Shown one piece after another: positions 8,669 through 18,228 of a DNA stretch of 64,000 nucleotides (within the stretch, counting starts at the first letter, position 1; each line of letters starts with the position of its first letter). A program made the translations under genes and the position numbers. The stretch covers positions 53,506,798 through 53,570,797 of the forward strand of contig NC_059501.1 in assembly GCF_914767665.1 (NCBI RefSeq), in the 5' to 3' direction. Origin of the DNA: Harmonia axyridis. Lineage: Eukaryota > Arthropoda > Insecta > Coleoptera > Coccinellidae. The notes under the pieces are model-generated. The model did no database searches and was not told where the DNA came from. It saw only the letters and a list, made by a program, of their open reading frames with translations.

Positions 8669-9849
8669 TCATTGCAAGTTTTCTTTTTCATTGCAAGGTT
8701 CATTGACTGCTGCTACAACTTCCATGACATAATTTTCAAAATGCTTAGGCAGCTTCGTTTCTCTTCTATTTCTCAGCTGTCTCCTCAATTCGATGTCGTC
8801 TTCTCTAATCTTTTCAAAGACAATCTCTTCAGTTATATGTTCGTCTTCTACAACATTTTGCTTTGCTTCTATAGCTTCTCTCTGTGTATTTCTCATTTCT
8901 GGATTTACATGGATATCTCATATCATTTTTTCTTCGGATGGATCTTCAAATTCATCATTTTTCAGTGAATCCTTATTTTTTATGAATTCAAGAACATTTT
9001 CTTGTGGAAGTGTAGAAAAATTCTCTTTCTCAGTCTCATTCATTATCTGTAAGGATTTGCACTCATCAAAAATGACATCTCTTGATCTGAAAAATCTCCT
9101 TTTTTCAAATGAACAAATTCTGTATCCATCGTCGTTATCATAACCCATGAGAACACCTTTGACTGCTTTTTTATCCATTTTCCGGTTTTTCTTCGGAACA
9201 TGAGCATAGCAAGTACTACCTATAATTCTAAGATGCTTGAGATTAGGCTTCTTCTTGTGCCATACATCAAAAGGTGTTTGATTATCGATCCCTGAATGCT
9301 TGTTCGGTTTAAAATGTATGTAGCTGTATTCACCATTTCTGCCCAAAAAGTTTGATCGAATAATCCTTCTCTTGCGTGCATCAAAGCTCTTGCTGTCTCT
9401 ACAACTGTTCTGTTCTCCTTTTCAGCACAACCGTTCTGTTGAGGTGTGTATGGCATTATTAGTCTTTGTCTGATTCCATGATGGCTTAGAATTTTTCGCA
9501 CTTGCCCGTTGTCGAATTCACTGCCGTTATCTGACAAAATCTCTCTTATGCCATATCCTTCAGCTTTGATTTCAGCAATTACTGTTTTCAGTTTTTCTAC
9601 GACTTCAGATTTGTGCTTGATAAAATAGACAAAACGGTATCTGCAATAGTCATCTTTGAATAGCACATAGTAGCGGTAACCAGATTTTGACTTGCTTTCG
9701 AAAGGTCCACAAACATCTGAATGTATCAGTAAACCAGGTGAGCTGGCTCGTTCCCTTGTACCAAATTTGAGTACATGAGCTTTTCCATAAACACACCCCT
9801 CGCAAACGTCACTATCTAGGTTGACTTCAATGCCTAGTTCACGCTTCAA
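8669..9849 (-). pseudogene. Copia integrase, two frames
   Basis: 9220-9849 has the end of the pre-integrase zinc domain (CEGCVYGKAH) and the rve core: GLLIHSDVCGPFESKSKSGY with the first Asp, ILSDNGSEFDN with the second, and PYTPQQNGCAEKENRT with the catalytic Glu. A frameshift near 9230-9340 continues into 8918-9346 (NKHSGIDNQTPFDVWHKKKP, RIIGSTCYAHVPKKNR, GVLMGYDN), and 8669-8896 gives the acidic/basic linker (RQLRNRRETKLPKHFENY). The D-D-E triad is intact but the frame is not. Integration of Copia cDNA is the family role. Confidence 0.85.
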
Positions 9850-9903
9850 TACCGTCCTTACATGTCTTTTATTCTGGTGGCCAAATCTTTCGTGGTAGAG
9901 CTG

Positions 9904-10270
9904 TTATACATTTTCCTTATCAACAAAATTGATTTCATTCGAAGTTTCTGCTCTTATGGCTTTCATATCAAGTTTATATAAGCCCCCTGAGAAATTTCTC
10001 GAACCCACAATCAATTTTTCTCCAGATAATTTGAAATAGCATTCTTCAGCCTTAGATACAAATTCACTGTCAGGGTTTTTATCTTGTGCTGATAATGTTG
10101 AAAACAAATTTTTTCTTATACTTGGGACATACCATACTTGAGATAGAAAAAACTTGTATTTTTCTCCATTCACCCAAGATACCAAATCCAATGGCTGGTA
10201 CAGAGTCCCCATTTGCTGTTCTTACTTGGTGATTTTGATCAAATGGTTTGAAGGTTTCAAACAACTCACT
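9904..10270 (-). pseudogene. Copia protease/pre-integrase region, degraded
   Basis: Two overlapping minus frames, joined by a shift near 10200, encode FETFKPFDQNHQVRTANGDS and then LSQVWYVPSIRKNLFS, the strand between protease and GAG-pre-integrase zinc domain of Copia polyproteins (V..VL..P.I..NL.S). The segment at about 10264-10340 contains the remains of the protease active-site region (WYVDNGATNYIT-like) but is interrupted. Confidence 0.6.
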
Positions 10271-10435
10271 TTGGTTGGTGATGTAGTTTGTTGCCCCATT
10301 ATCAACATACCAATTGTCATTATCATTCTCTCAAAACAACACATCACTGGAGACTGTTAATAAAGAAAAGTTTTTTGTTTTCACTACATTGTTCTTTTTA
10401 GATTTCACAGGTTTTGGTGGCTTGCCATCTGCTTT

Positions 10436-10770
10436 CTATTTTGAACAATCTTTCACTTTATGTCCTTTCAGTTTGCAGTAATTGCAGATCAAGTAACATC
10501 TTTTGAATGTACCACTATAAAGAACCTCTTGTCGGCTTTCAGACTTTGTTGTCAGTGCTTTCTCATATAACCATAACTGGCTTGTCAAATTGTCCACATT
10601 TTTGTCTGTATCGGACATTAAGCTCCAGCTAGACTTGAATGAGAAATACTCTGCAGGCAACGTGTCTAATATTTTACAAATGAGAAGAATTTCAGGTAAC
10701 TCACAATTACATGTCCTTCCATTTGTAATTTCATCTTTGAAAATTCCTTTCTGGGTTAATCTTTACTTTA
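10436..10770 (-). pseudogene. Copia Gag, C-terminal part with CCHC knuckle
   Basis: The minus strand reads ELPEILLICKILDTLPAEYF and SSWSLMSDTDK, the UBN2-type Copia Gag block, and ends with the nucleocapsid knuckle CNYCKLKGHKVKDC at about 10440-10485. The C-X2-C-X4-H-X4-C spacing is intact. The upstream Gag half (15477-15990) ends with SKLKNLWNSL, which directly precedes this block in Copia Gags, so the two pieces were once continuous. Confidence 0.75.
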
Positions 10771-11461
10771 ACGCCCCCTCCCCAATTTTGATAATATTTC
10801 GTATAGTGATTCGTTATGATGTTTTCATGCTATATTTCCAATAAGAGCACTGGCAAATAAATAGTTCTCGAGATAATCGATGAAGAAAATTGCTATTTCT
10901 AACACTTACTTAATACGTGCCTGATAATTTCTTTTTATGTTTCTATGAATATCTATGTTCATATTTTTCTGCATCAAATTAGCACATAATACACATTCTA
11001 ATTCAATAAATTCCAACGGTTTCAACACATTTTCACAAGAGAATCACCTTTAAATTAACAAAAAATCATCCCTCTTAAGATATTTTTTCTCGGATAGTTT
11101 CGGCGACTTTATCTTATCAATCGTGGTGAAAGACTTCGATGTTATTTCAGGAAATTCACGAGTCTCGGTACATATCCTTCGTTGTTTTAGGGAATTCCTC
11201 AATCCGTTGTCCTGGCTTGACGGATTGAGTATTGGCGCTTATGCAAACAAGTGCCATTTGTCCAAATTGCCTTCGGTTGAAAGGATCCTGCATATTATAT
11301 CAATGGTGTCTTTCATGGGCGACACTTATGGAAATATATATATCTTCATTGGAAGCCCTTGAAATGTGAAACCATGACTGTATGTCTTTCAACGTAATTT
11401 AAAAAAATTGGGATTTCAATTTCGGCTTTCATTTTGACATTATAGCTTTTATTGGTTATGG
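10771..11461. other. No gene seen
   Basis: AT-rich sequence between the Copia Gag fragment and the hAT element. No frame or repeat that I can assign. It is part of the 4.7-kb insertion that splits Copia Gag. Confidence 0.6.
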
Positions 11462-11989
11462 ATTGATGTCATGGGCGCCTGCAGGGGGGGGCAGGGGGGC
11501 CATTGCCCCCCCTGAGATTTTGATTGTCTCATTTTTCAGCACAACACCCTCAATATTACTTTCTCAATCCAAAGGGCAAGGAAAAAAGGAAAGTAATGGA
11601 TTCACAACAATTTCCGGGTTTTCAATGGAATTACTATACATATATCCATAATATACTATACACATATCCATAATCGGCAGAGGTATTTTTTGAATTGAAA
11701 ACTTTTTTAGGCGTGTTGAGCACTCCTTGGGTGAAGAAAAATCGTGGAACCGAACGCAATCCATGCGTGTCAATTTTTTTAAAAATCCATCTTATATGTA
11801 CTCTCCTATTGTCTAATAGATAAAGGTAAAAAAAAAGTGTTGCAGAAAATAGAAAAAAAAATTTACAGATTATAAAAACAATAATTTTTTGCGGAACTCA
11901 CCCACGATATGCCTATACGAGAGAGCAACAAGAAATTTTAGTGATCTTTTGAAATTCAGAGTAGACGCTGGATATAAAATTTAGAGATC

Positions 11990-13025
11990 CATTTATTCAA
12001 CGCAGCTGGTTTGAATTTGGACAAACTTGTAACACAAGGTTATGATGGAGGCTCAACAATGGCTGGTGAAATTCTCAGGGTTCAAAATATCATAAGAGAT
12101 AAGTACAAGAAAGCAATTTATTTCCATTGTGCCTCCAATAGGATGAATTTAGTAATAAATGACATCAGTAAAATAACTGAAATTCGTAATAGCATTGGCA
12201 CCGTTAATGACATTCTAGTCTTTTTTCGAAAGAATACCTCAAGAAGAAATCTGATTCCGAATATTCCTTTGATTTAGGAAACTCGTTGGTCAGCTAAATA
12301 TAAATCTTTGTGAGTTTTCGATGAAAACTTCAATACTATATTCAAAACTTTCTTTGCTATGAAATCTGGAGAAATTTCAATGAATTCTTCAACAACAAAA
12401 AGAGCTGATCATAGGCTGCAATAAACTCTTTCACTTTTGTGATTTGTTTGACGGTAGCAAGTAAATATTCAAATATATTGAAACCAATAGCAAATATACT
12501 ACAAGGTGTTTCTATTAATTTTGTAGATTTTCACCGTCATATAAATTTAATTATAGAAATATGTGGAAAACATCGCTAAGATGATTTATGCTTCGCAGAA
12601 TTTTTTTCGAAAGCATTATCTATTGCTCAGTCTCAATATTGAGATAGGAAAACCACGAATTTGCGGTAGACAAATGTACAGATCTAATTATGAAGCAGAT
12701 TCAGCTGAAGATTACTTCTAAAAATCTATATTCATCCCATGTTCAGATCATTTGATTTCAATATTAAAAATTACTAGATATTGAATCTTTCGCACCTAAG
12801 GTCGGCAATATGTATAACACTGAAAATTTAGAAAGTGAATTGAAAATTTGGAATGAGTATTCATCTAAATCACAAATGGATGAAAACATAAAAATTGAAG
12901 ATCTTATCGGACAATGTAAATTTTCTCCTGCTCTCAAAGAATGCCTTATTCTTCTCCTTACATTTCTATGTACTACTTGTACTATAGAGCATAGTTTCAG
13001 CATTTTGCGCAGAATTGAATTTTAG
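11990..13025 (+). pseudogene. hAT transposase (ZMYM1-like) remnant
   Basis: 12011-12277 encodes LVTQGYDGGSTMAGEI, YKKAIYFHCASNRMNLVIND and IRNSIGTVNDILVFF, the middle of hAT/ZMYM1-like transposases (GYDGA..M.G, H..SH.LNL). 12810-13025 encodes the C-terminal dimerisation domain (CTTCTIEHSFSILRRIE, usually VS.A.AERSFS.LRRIK). Between them the frame is broken repeatedly, and the N-terminal zinc finger is not found. Non-functional. Confidence 0.75.
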
Positions 13026-13419
13026 TTTAGAATAAAATATGCCTACTCTGTTGTATAGCGATCAAGTATTTCGTCTTCAGAATTAATATAGTTTTTATGA
13101 GTTGTTTTTTTGCAATTTATGATTTGTTAATTTTGATTATATACTTATTTGTTGTTTTCACAATCTGGAACAATTCTGTGTTATTTTGAATCATATTTTA
13201 GTAGCAAGTTTTAAACTTTATTGTTTGAGTCATTCAGTGTATATTTCAAGATTTATTATTCATTTATTATTTTTATAAACATAGTTTTATCGAGCGTATA
13301 TGTATTTATTTCTTATTTTTATTTTTTACATACAAACTGTGCGTTGTATATTAGTCCGATATCGATAATACAGGAGATATGCAGTATTCGAATGAATTTC
13401 ATATAGGGTGTACATCTGT

Positions 13420-13690
13420 GGCCAATGCAGATCTATGGACAATGAGGATCTATGGTCAATGTAGATCTACCTACAAGGTGTATCTACTGGCAATGCGGAT
13501 CTATGAGCTACATTGATCTACCTTCAAGTTAGATCTATGCGCAACATTGATCTACCTACAAAGTAGATCTATGGGCAACATTGATCTACCTACAATGTAG
13601 ATCTATGAGCAACATTGATCTACCTACAAGGTAGATCTATGGGCAATGTGTTTCTATGGGCTTTATTGATCTACCTACTAGGTAGATAAG
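13420..13690. repeat. 34-bp minisatellite inside the hAT element
   Basis: About seven to eight units built on AGATCTATGGGCAACATTG followed by ATCTACCTACAAGGT. Unit length is 34 bp in the regular part (13530-13650). Each unit contains the dyad GATCTACC/GGTAGATC, so the array can fold into repeated hairpins. Confidence 0.85.
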
Positions 13691-14280
13691 GGCGCGTACT
13701 AGTTACTCGTTGATTCTTCTTTATTTATTAGAAATTATAATAATTATTTCATTCCGTTCTCCATATTTTTTATATTTTATTATTTTGTGAATTGTTTCAT
13801 TGAATGTGACTCGTTTTGGAAAGAGTAACCGTATTATTTTACATCACCCTATGTTGTTGATGTTTTAAAAAAATGTTGAAGTGGAAAACTTCATAATTTA
13901 TGAATATAAATACATAAATAGAAAGAAACGGAATACTAATATCGTATACGACAATGATGGACGCGTTATCGTTTTTCAATAATTTCCATTTTGCCCCCCC
14001 TGAGAAAAATTTCTGCGGGCGCCCATGCTTGATGTTATTCTATGAATATATATAAAAAAAATATATTGAGTTGGCCATCGCTTAATATTATCATTGCCAT
14101 GGAAACGTTCTTTTGTAAATTGCCATTTTTATAATTGCCAGAAATATATTCACGAGAAAACAAGATTTGTGTTTTTGAAGCTATCATGTGAAATGTAAGT
14201 AATTTACGAACATTTCTAACTTGAAATATTGTTCTTTCGGAAAAGTTCGCTTGAATGTTTTTTCAAATCATTTGCAGATT

Positions 14281-14499
14281 ACAATGGTTGATCTCCAGCC
14301 AGTAGTAAAGAGTTGTGGCTATAACATCTGCAAAGAGAGTTCTTTCACGAATATTGGGTTTAACCAGATGATTTTGAATAAAGTTGTGGAGCGGCAATTC
14401 CTTATAGCTTATGGGCTGTTGTCGTGTCACGCTTTTTGCGAAAAATGCCGGTCAAGAGTATCTGCGGATTTTGAAATCTTTTTAGATGCCGTAAAGTGA
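14281..14499 (+). CDS. Short unassigned ORF with Cys-pair motif
   Basis: After a possible splice acceptor (CATTTGCAG at about 14270-14279) the frame reads MVDLQPVVKSCGYN and VVERQFLIAYGLLSCHAFC followed by EKCRSRVSADFEIFL, to a stop at 14497-14499. The pattern of a helix, GLL and two Cys pairs resembles the zinc-binding N-terminus of ISXO2/Merlin-type transposases, but the catalytic domain is not visible. It could be an orphan exon. Confidence 0.25.
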   Translation, partial: TMVDLQPVVKSCGYNICKESSFTNIGFNQMILNKVVERQFLIAYGLLSCHAFCEKCRSRVSADFEIFLDAVK

Positions 14500-14600
14500 T
14501 TTTTATGCCAGAGCATCTTTTGACATAAGGTATTAATTTTTTTTCTTATTTTGCTTAATTTATTTGTTTGGGAAAAAAACTAATTTGCTCGTATAGAATG

Positions 14601-15385
14601 AATTGTTTTTGAGAATAACGTCATCAAACTCTACATGTTAGATATTTTTAAGAGTAAACGTGCTTAGAAATCACTATTTTTATAACGTTTCTTCAAAAAT
14701 TCTTACCCATCCAGCACCCCTGTTCACTCCCTATTCCGTACAACAAATCAGCAAAAATACTTGTTTGCTATCATTATTATTGTATTGGTGCTGGTCGGTG
14801 AACTGATGTTGTGGGCTTCTTTTATTTTGTTGCTGACTTAAGGTTTAGGAATTATTTTTTGATGGTAATTAATGATTGCGAAATAGTTTTTATGCTGAAT
14901 TACATTTACTTTAGATTTTTTTTTTTTAATTTTTGAATTATTTCTTTTCTGAGAACAACGTCATCAAACTGCAGAATTACAGGTGTGTAGTTATGTAAGG
15001 TTAAGTTATGGTTATGTTAGGTTACGTTTAAATCTTTTTCAATGAAAATTGTAGAATTTTTTAAAATTGCAGAATCACAGGTGTGCAGTTATATAAGGTT
15101 TGGTTATGGTTATGTTAGGTTATGGTTATGTTAGGTTATGGTTATGTTAGGTTATGGTTAGTTTAGGTTACGTTTAAATATTTTTGAATGCAATTTGTAG
15201 AATTTTTTGAATTGTTTTTGAGAATGACGTCATCAAACTTTACATGTTAGATATTTTTAAAAGTAAACGTGCATAGAAATCACCATTTTCATAACATTTT
15301 TTTTAAAAATCTTACCCACCCAGCACCCCTGTTCACTCCCTATCCCGTTCAACAATCAGCAAAAATACTTGTTTGCCATCATCGA
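14601..15385. repeat. Two about 180-bp direct repeats 610 bp apart
   Basis: 14601-14778 and 15211-15385 share most bases, including GAATTGTTTTTGAGAAT, ACATGTTAGATATTTTTAA, CCAGCACCCCTGTTCACTCC and AGCAAAAATACTTGTTTGC. Between them lies a second pair of short repeats (GTTATGTTAGGTTACG). They could be remnants of terminal repeats or a segmental tandem duplication; no gene is seen in 14500-15476. Confidence 0.75.
15095..15172. repeat. 16-bp tandem repeat GGTTATGGTTATGTTA
   Basis: About four to five units of GGTTATGGTTATGTTA. It contains TTAGG steps reminiscent of the insect telomere repeat, but the unit is not TTAGG itself. Confidence 0.8.
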
Positions 15386-15476
15386 AAACCATCAATAATC
15401 ATTGTAAAATGCACATTTTTAATGAAAAATACCAAAAAAGTGAAAAACACGAGGGGGCGTTGAAGTAAAAAATTAC

Positions 15477-15990
15477 CTACCCTTTCTGTAAACTGTTCCA
15501 CAAATTCTTCAGCTTCGAAGTATGCATTGCGATATCATCATCTGCTTGTTTTACGTAACTGAGAAATTGCATACAAACATCATATGTCTCTTTCTCGACA
15601 TTTCCATCCATAAGTCTGTGCAATTCCAGCCAAACATCTCTTGCAGTCGAAAAACGCATGACTTTTTTCAAAGTTTCTTGTGTCATATTGACAGTCAAAA
15701 TTAAAAGAAGCACTGTTATCAGCTTGATTGAATTCCATAAGATTTTTGTCATACTCGGATTTGTCTTCTTGCGTTGCATTTTCTTCCAAGGGTTTAGGAG
15801 CTTGAAGTTTGCCCTCTAAAATTTCCAATCCTCCTTTCACTGACCTCAGTAAAATACCAATCTTGTAGTTTCAAGTCGACCAATTTTCTTTTCCCTCTAG
15901 TAAGCCTATCTGTACTTTGCTGGCATCCATTATTTACTCCACCAAAATACTTTTTACTTCTTATTGAAGGAGAAAACTTGTCTGTCACAA
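15477..15990 (-). pseudogene. Copia Gag, N-terminal half, frameshifted
   Basis: Three overlapping minus frames give one Gag: the start region with RKLVDLKLQDWYFTEVSE (the usual LDG.NY..W area), LEGKLQAPKPLEENATQEDK, then NMTQETLKKVMRFSTARDVW and YDVCMQFLSYVKQADDDIA to SKLKNLWNSLQKG. These are UBN2/Copia Gag blocks. Frame changes fall near 15800 and 15680. The protein continues at 10436-10770 across a 4.7-kb insertion. The Copia primer-binding site and LTR end lie just upstream (16060-16076). Confidence 0.75.
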
Positions 15991-16059
15991 ATACCTTTTA
16001 CGGAACTTTTTTATTATTTTATTTTTCCAGATGTAGACTTCTGTTTTATAATCTACAAA

Positions 16060-16075
16060 CCGCGCTCTGCTACCA
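16060..16075 (-). promoter_or_regulatory. Copia primer-binding site (initiator-Met-like)
   Basis: Minus strand TGGTAGCAGAGCGCGG follows the LTR end CTTCAACA. TGGTAGCAGAG is complementary to the 3' end of initiator tRNA-Met, which Copia-group elements use to prime minus-strand DNA. Confidence 0.65.
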
Positions 16076-16670
16076 TGTTGAAGTATAATAAACAGATCTT
16101 TTCTAGATTAAAATAATAAAAATAGGAACTCCTTTTTGCGACAGATTTATTCAATCAATATTAACTCAACTCTCTTTTTTTCTTAAACTACTATGATTAA
16201 TAAACTAATCAACAAGTTCTATGTTGACATACAAATATTCAATGCTCTAACGCTTCAGGCTTCAATAGAAATAAATTCGAATTTTTGTAGTACTAAATGA
16301 CATAATTAGCTCGAATTAATTCGAACTGGTGCAGCCAATCGAATACGCTATAGTTTTTTTTTTTCATAATAATTTTTCATTAATTTTGCTTTGAATGATA
16401 AGAGTGATCAATTCGAGTTGCAAAGATAAACGAACTAAGGTTTGGGTGATTCATACAAATATTAATAACAAGCAACCTAAACAGTGATCACGTCACGCTT
16501 TAATTTCACTGATATCATAAAGTAACGTTCACGTTTCACAACGTGATCTAGAAATCACGGTATCGCTCCTCTCTAGACACACTGTCTTAATTCCTTCATT
16601 AATACTTACATTGGAATCGAGGGTTCGACTCCCAACTAAGTTTCACCGAATTTTTTTTGTATAAATACAC
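16076..16670 (-). repeat. Copia LTR, single copy, left limit uncertain
   Basis: The sequence between the RNase H end (about 16690) and the primer-binding site must contain the LTR. Its 3' end is clear (minus strand ends CTTCAACA at 16076); its 5' end could not be fixed because no second copy is in the window. A plus-strand B-box-like GGTTCGACTCC occurs at about 16621-16631 but without an A box. Confidence 0.55.
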
Positions 16671-16689
16671 TTATTTACAATCGTACCAA

Positions 16690-16802
16690 GTATTCTATGA
16701 TATTTAACAATTTGCATATGTTTACAAATTTTTCTTTACATAGGGGTTTTGTCAGAATATCTGCAAAGTTATCATTTGTGTTCACATATTCTATTTTGAT
16801 TA
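16690..16802 (-). pseudogene. Copia RNase H C-terminal tail
   Basis: Minus strand reads IEYVNTNDNFADILTKPLCK and FVNICKLLNI to a stop, the normal end of Copia RNase H (..VNTNDN.ADILTK.L). The upstream part ends at 18229 with NSKRAKHIDI. The two are separated by the CR1-type insertion 16803-18195. Confidence 0.85.
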
Positions 16803-18195
16803 ATAATAATAATAATAATCCCTTTATTTCTTAAAGCAAATTTACAATTGTGCGGAAAGAGTGACGTCATAAATTTAATTCACATAATGAAATTACAATG
16901 AAACATACTTCTAAAGACGAAAATAAACCTCAAATTTCTCAATTATTTGTGTAGTCTGCACACTCCTTAAAACTCTTGAATGTTATATGGTTCGCAGATT
17001 ATCAGGAAATCAGCTAACTCTTTTTTAACTCCAGTCCATTAAGGGATGTTTATAACGATTGAATATTTAGATGTGTCAATGTTAAGTTTTGTTTCTTTTC
17101 AATTATTGTATCTTTAGTCTTTGTATTTTTGGTTGGGGTGTGAAGTTCAGACAGTTGTGTTTCTTTTCTTATAAAAAATCCTTACCTTGCTGTGTAAGTT
17201 CTTTGTGTTTGGAAAAACTAAATCTTTTTATACCAACCCCTGAGGGCCAAAATTCTGGTTTGTACATCTCATCTTTTTTAGCTATTGGAGCTGTTATCAC
17301 AAATCTCTTCAGGCTGTTCTCTTCAGATGGAATTTCTTTTACCATAATTGTTTGTTTAACAAACCCTTCCTTCGTTAATATATAATCTTCGATCATATTG
17401 GTAGTTGTATTTCTGTTTACTCTGTATATGTATAGCCAAACTTTCCTTTCTTGTCCAGAAAATCCTTTACTCTGTTGTCCAGTTCCAATATTCTTTTCGG
17501 GGTTTTTGAATCGTCTTTTCTTTCCACGATTGACTTCCTTGAAATCCTCTTCTTGCTTTCGTCCTGTATGAGGGTGTTTTGTTATTTCAGCGATGTTTTC
17601 CTTTTGATAACCCATTGTTGTTGTTTGTTTATCGTCCAAGAATGACATATCATCAGAATTCTGTGGTCTGGGCGATTTAAGGTTAGCTGGTGCTGCCATC
17701 TTCTGAACAGTAGCAGAAGTAACCTTCGCATAGGAAGAGGTTTCTTTATCATTTTCTTGGGCTTTTTCAGTTGTTCTGTCATTGTGAATTAAAATTGGTG
17801 AGACTTTTTTTTGAATGTTTACTTGCGTTTTTGTTGATTTTTGACTTTTTCCTTCCATATATTGTACTTTTTCCAGTAATAAACAACTATTTTGTTTCAG
17901 GATGTTGTTTTTATCTCTTGTCTCTTCTAGTAACTCTTGTAAATACTTAAGTTGTAAAATTAAATTATCTGTTTTCTCTGCACTTCTTGGATTTTCTTGT
18001 TGTTGTTCATCTTGTTTATTCAAATCTTCATTCAGTTGCATTTTCTTCCTGAATTCTTTAACAAAGTTAATTAATGTTCCATTTGTCACATATTCAGGTA
18101 ATGTAGCACTCATTATTAAATCTACGAGTTCATTTTTTCGTAATTTATTTAGCTCGGCTGCCATGACATCCGCACTCTCCGGCATCTTGACACTG
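16803..18195 (-). mobile_element. ORF1-only CR1-like element inserted in Copia RNase H
   Basis: A minus-strand element consisting of an intact ORF1 (17169-18185), about 345 bp of further sequence and a (TTA)n tail (16803-16822, preceded by AAATAAAGGGA on the minus strand). ORF2 is almost completely absent. It splits the Copia RNase H between DLTNKG and IEYVNTND. It looks like an internally deleted LINE that retained its own ORF1. Confidence 0.75.
17169..18185 (-). CDS. LINE ORF1 protein, intact (338 aa)
   Basis: Open from ATG at 18185 (MPESADVMAAELNKLRKNEL) to the stop at 17169. The N-terminus is helical (LVDLIMSATLP) and residues about 60-120 form a coiled coil (LILQLKYLQELLEETRDKN). A polar middle follows, and the C-terminal domain (residues about 245-335) has KVWLYIYRVNRNTTTNMIED and the ending KPEFWPSGVGIKRFSFSK. 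The ORF1 at 56360-57493 ends in the same way (AWLFISH, EEDFWPAGVTYRRYNF), so the two share a C-terminal domain. Unlike that protein it lacks the PHD finger. RNA binding is inferred from family. Confidence 0.7.
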   Translation of the reverse strand: MPESADVMAAELNKLRKNELVDLIMSATLPEYVTNGTLINFVKEFRKKMQLNEDLNKQDEQQQENPRSAEKTDNLILQLKYLQELLEETRDKNNILKQNSCLLLEKVQYMEGKSQKSTKTQVNIQKKVSPILIHNDRTTEKAQENDKETSSYAKVTSATVQKMAAPANLKSPRPQNSDDMSFLDDKQTTTMGYQKENIAEITKHPHTGRKQEEDFKEVNRGKKRRFKNPEKNIGTGQQSKGFSGQERKVWLYIYRVNRNTTTNMIEDYILTKEGFVKQTIMVKEIPSEENSLKRFVITAPIAKKDEMYKPEFWPSGVGIKRFSFSKHKELTQQGKDFL

Positions 18196-18228
18196 ACCTT
18201 TATTAGTCAAGTCCTTAATGAAATGTTC

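Larger units (their letters stand above)
8669..10770 (-). mobile_element. Copia element: gag C-half, protease and integrase
   Basis: Minus-strand Ty1/Copia sequence in the order end of Gag with a zinc knuckle (10436-10770), protease/pre-integrase (9904-10270) and integrase (8669-9849). The Gag start lies at 15477-15990, separated by the 4.7-kb insertion at about 10771-15470. RT-RNase H of the same kind lies further upstream at 18229-19440, so the order is permuted. Several frameshifts show decay. Confidence 0.8.
11470..14027 (+). mobile_element. hAT transposon with decayed transposase
   Basis: Starts CATGGGCGCCTGCAGG and ends CTGCGGGCGCCCATG, forming terminal inverted repeats. Flanks ATTGATGT (11462-11469) and CTTGATGT (14028-14035) are an 8-bp target duplication with one mismatch, as hAT elements make. 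Subterminal G and C runs (GGGGGGG, CCCCCCC) lie just inside. The 231-bp MITE at 48574-48804 shares both ends, so it derives from this family. Confidence 0.85.

Noticed and set aside
13420..13690. CRISPR-like array of regularly spaced repeats
   Set aside because: Units are contiguous 34-bp tandem repeats without unique spacers, inside a hAT element of an insect genome.
15095..15172. Interstitial telomere repeat
   Set aside because: Unit is GGTTATGGTTATGTTA, not (TTAGG)n; TTAGG occurs only as part of the longer unit.
16621..16631. B-box-like GGTTCGACTCC as a second tRNA or SINE
   Set aside because: No A box, no foldable tRNA and no target duplication; it lies within the Copia LTR region.
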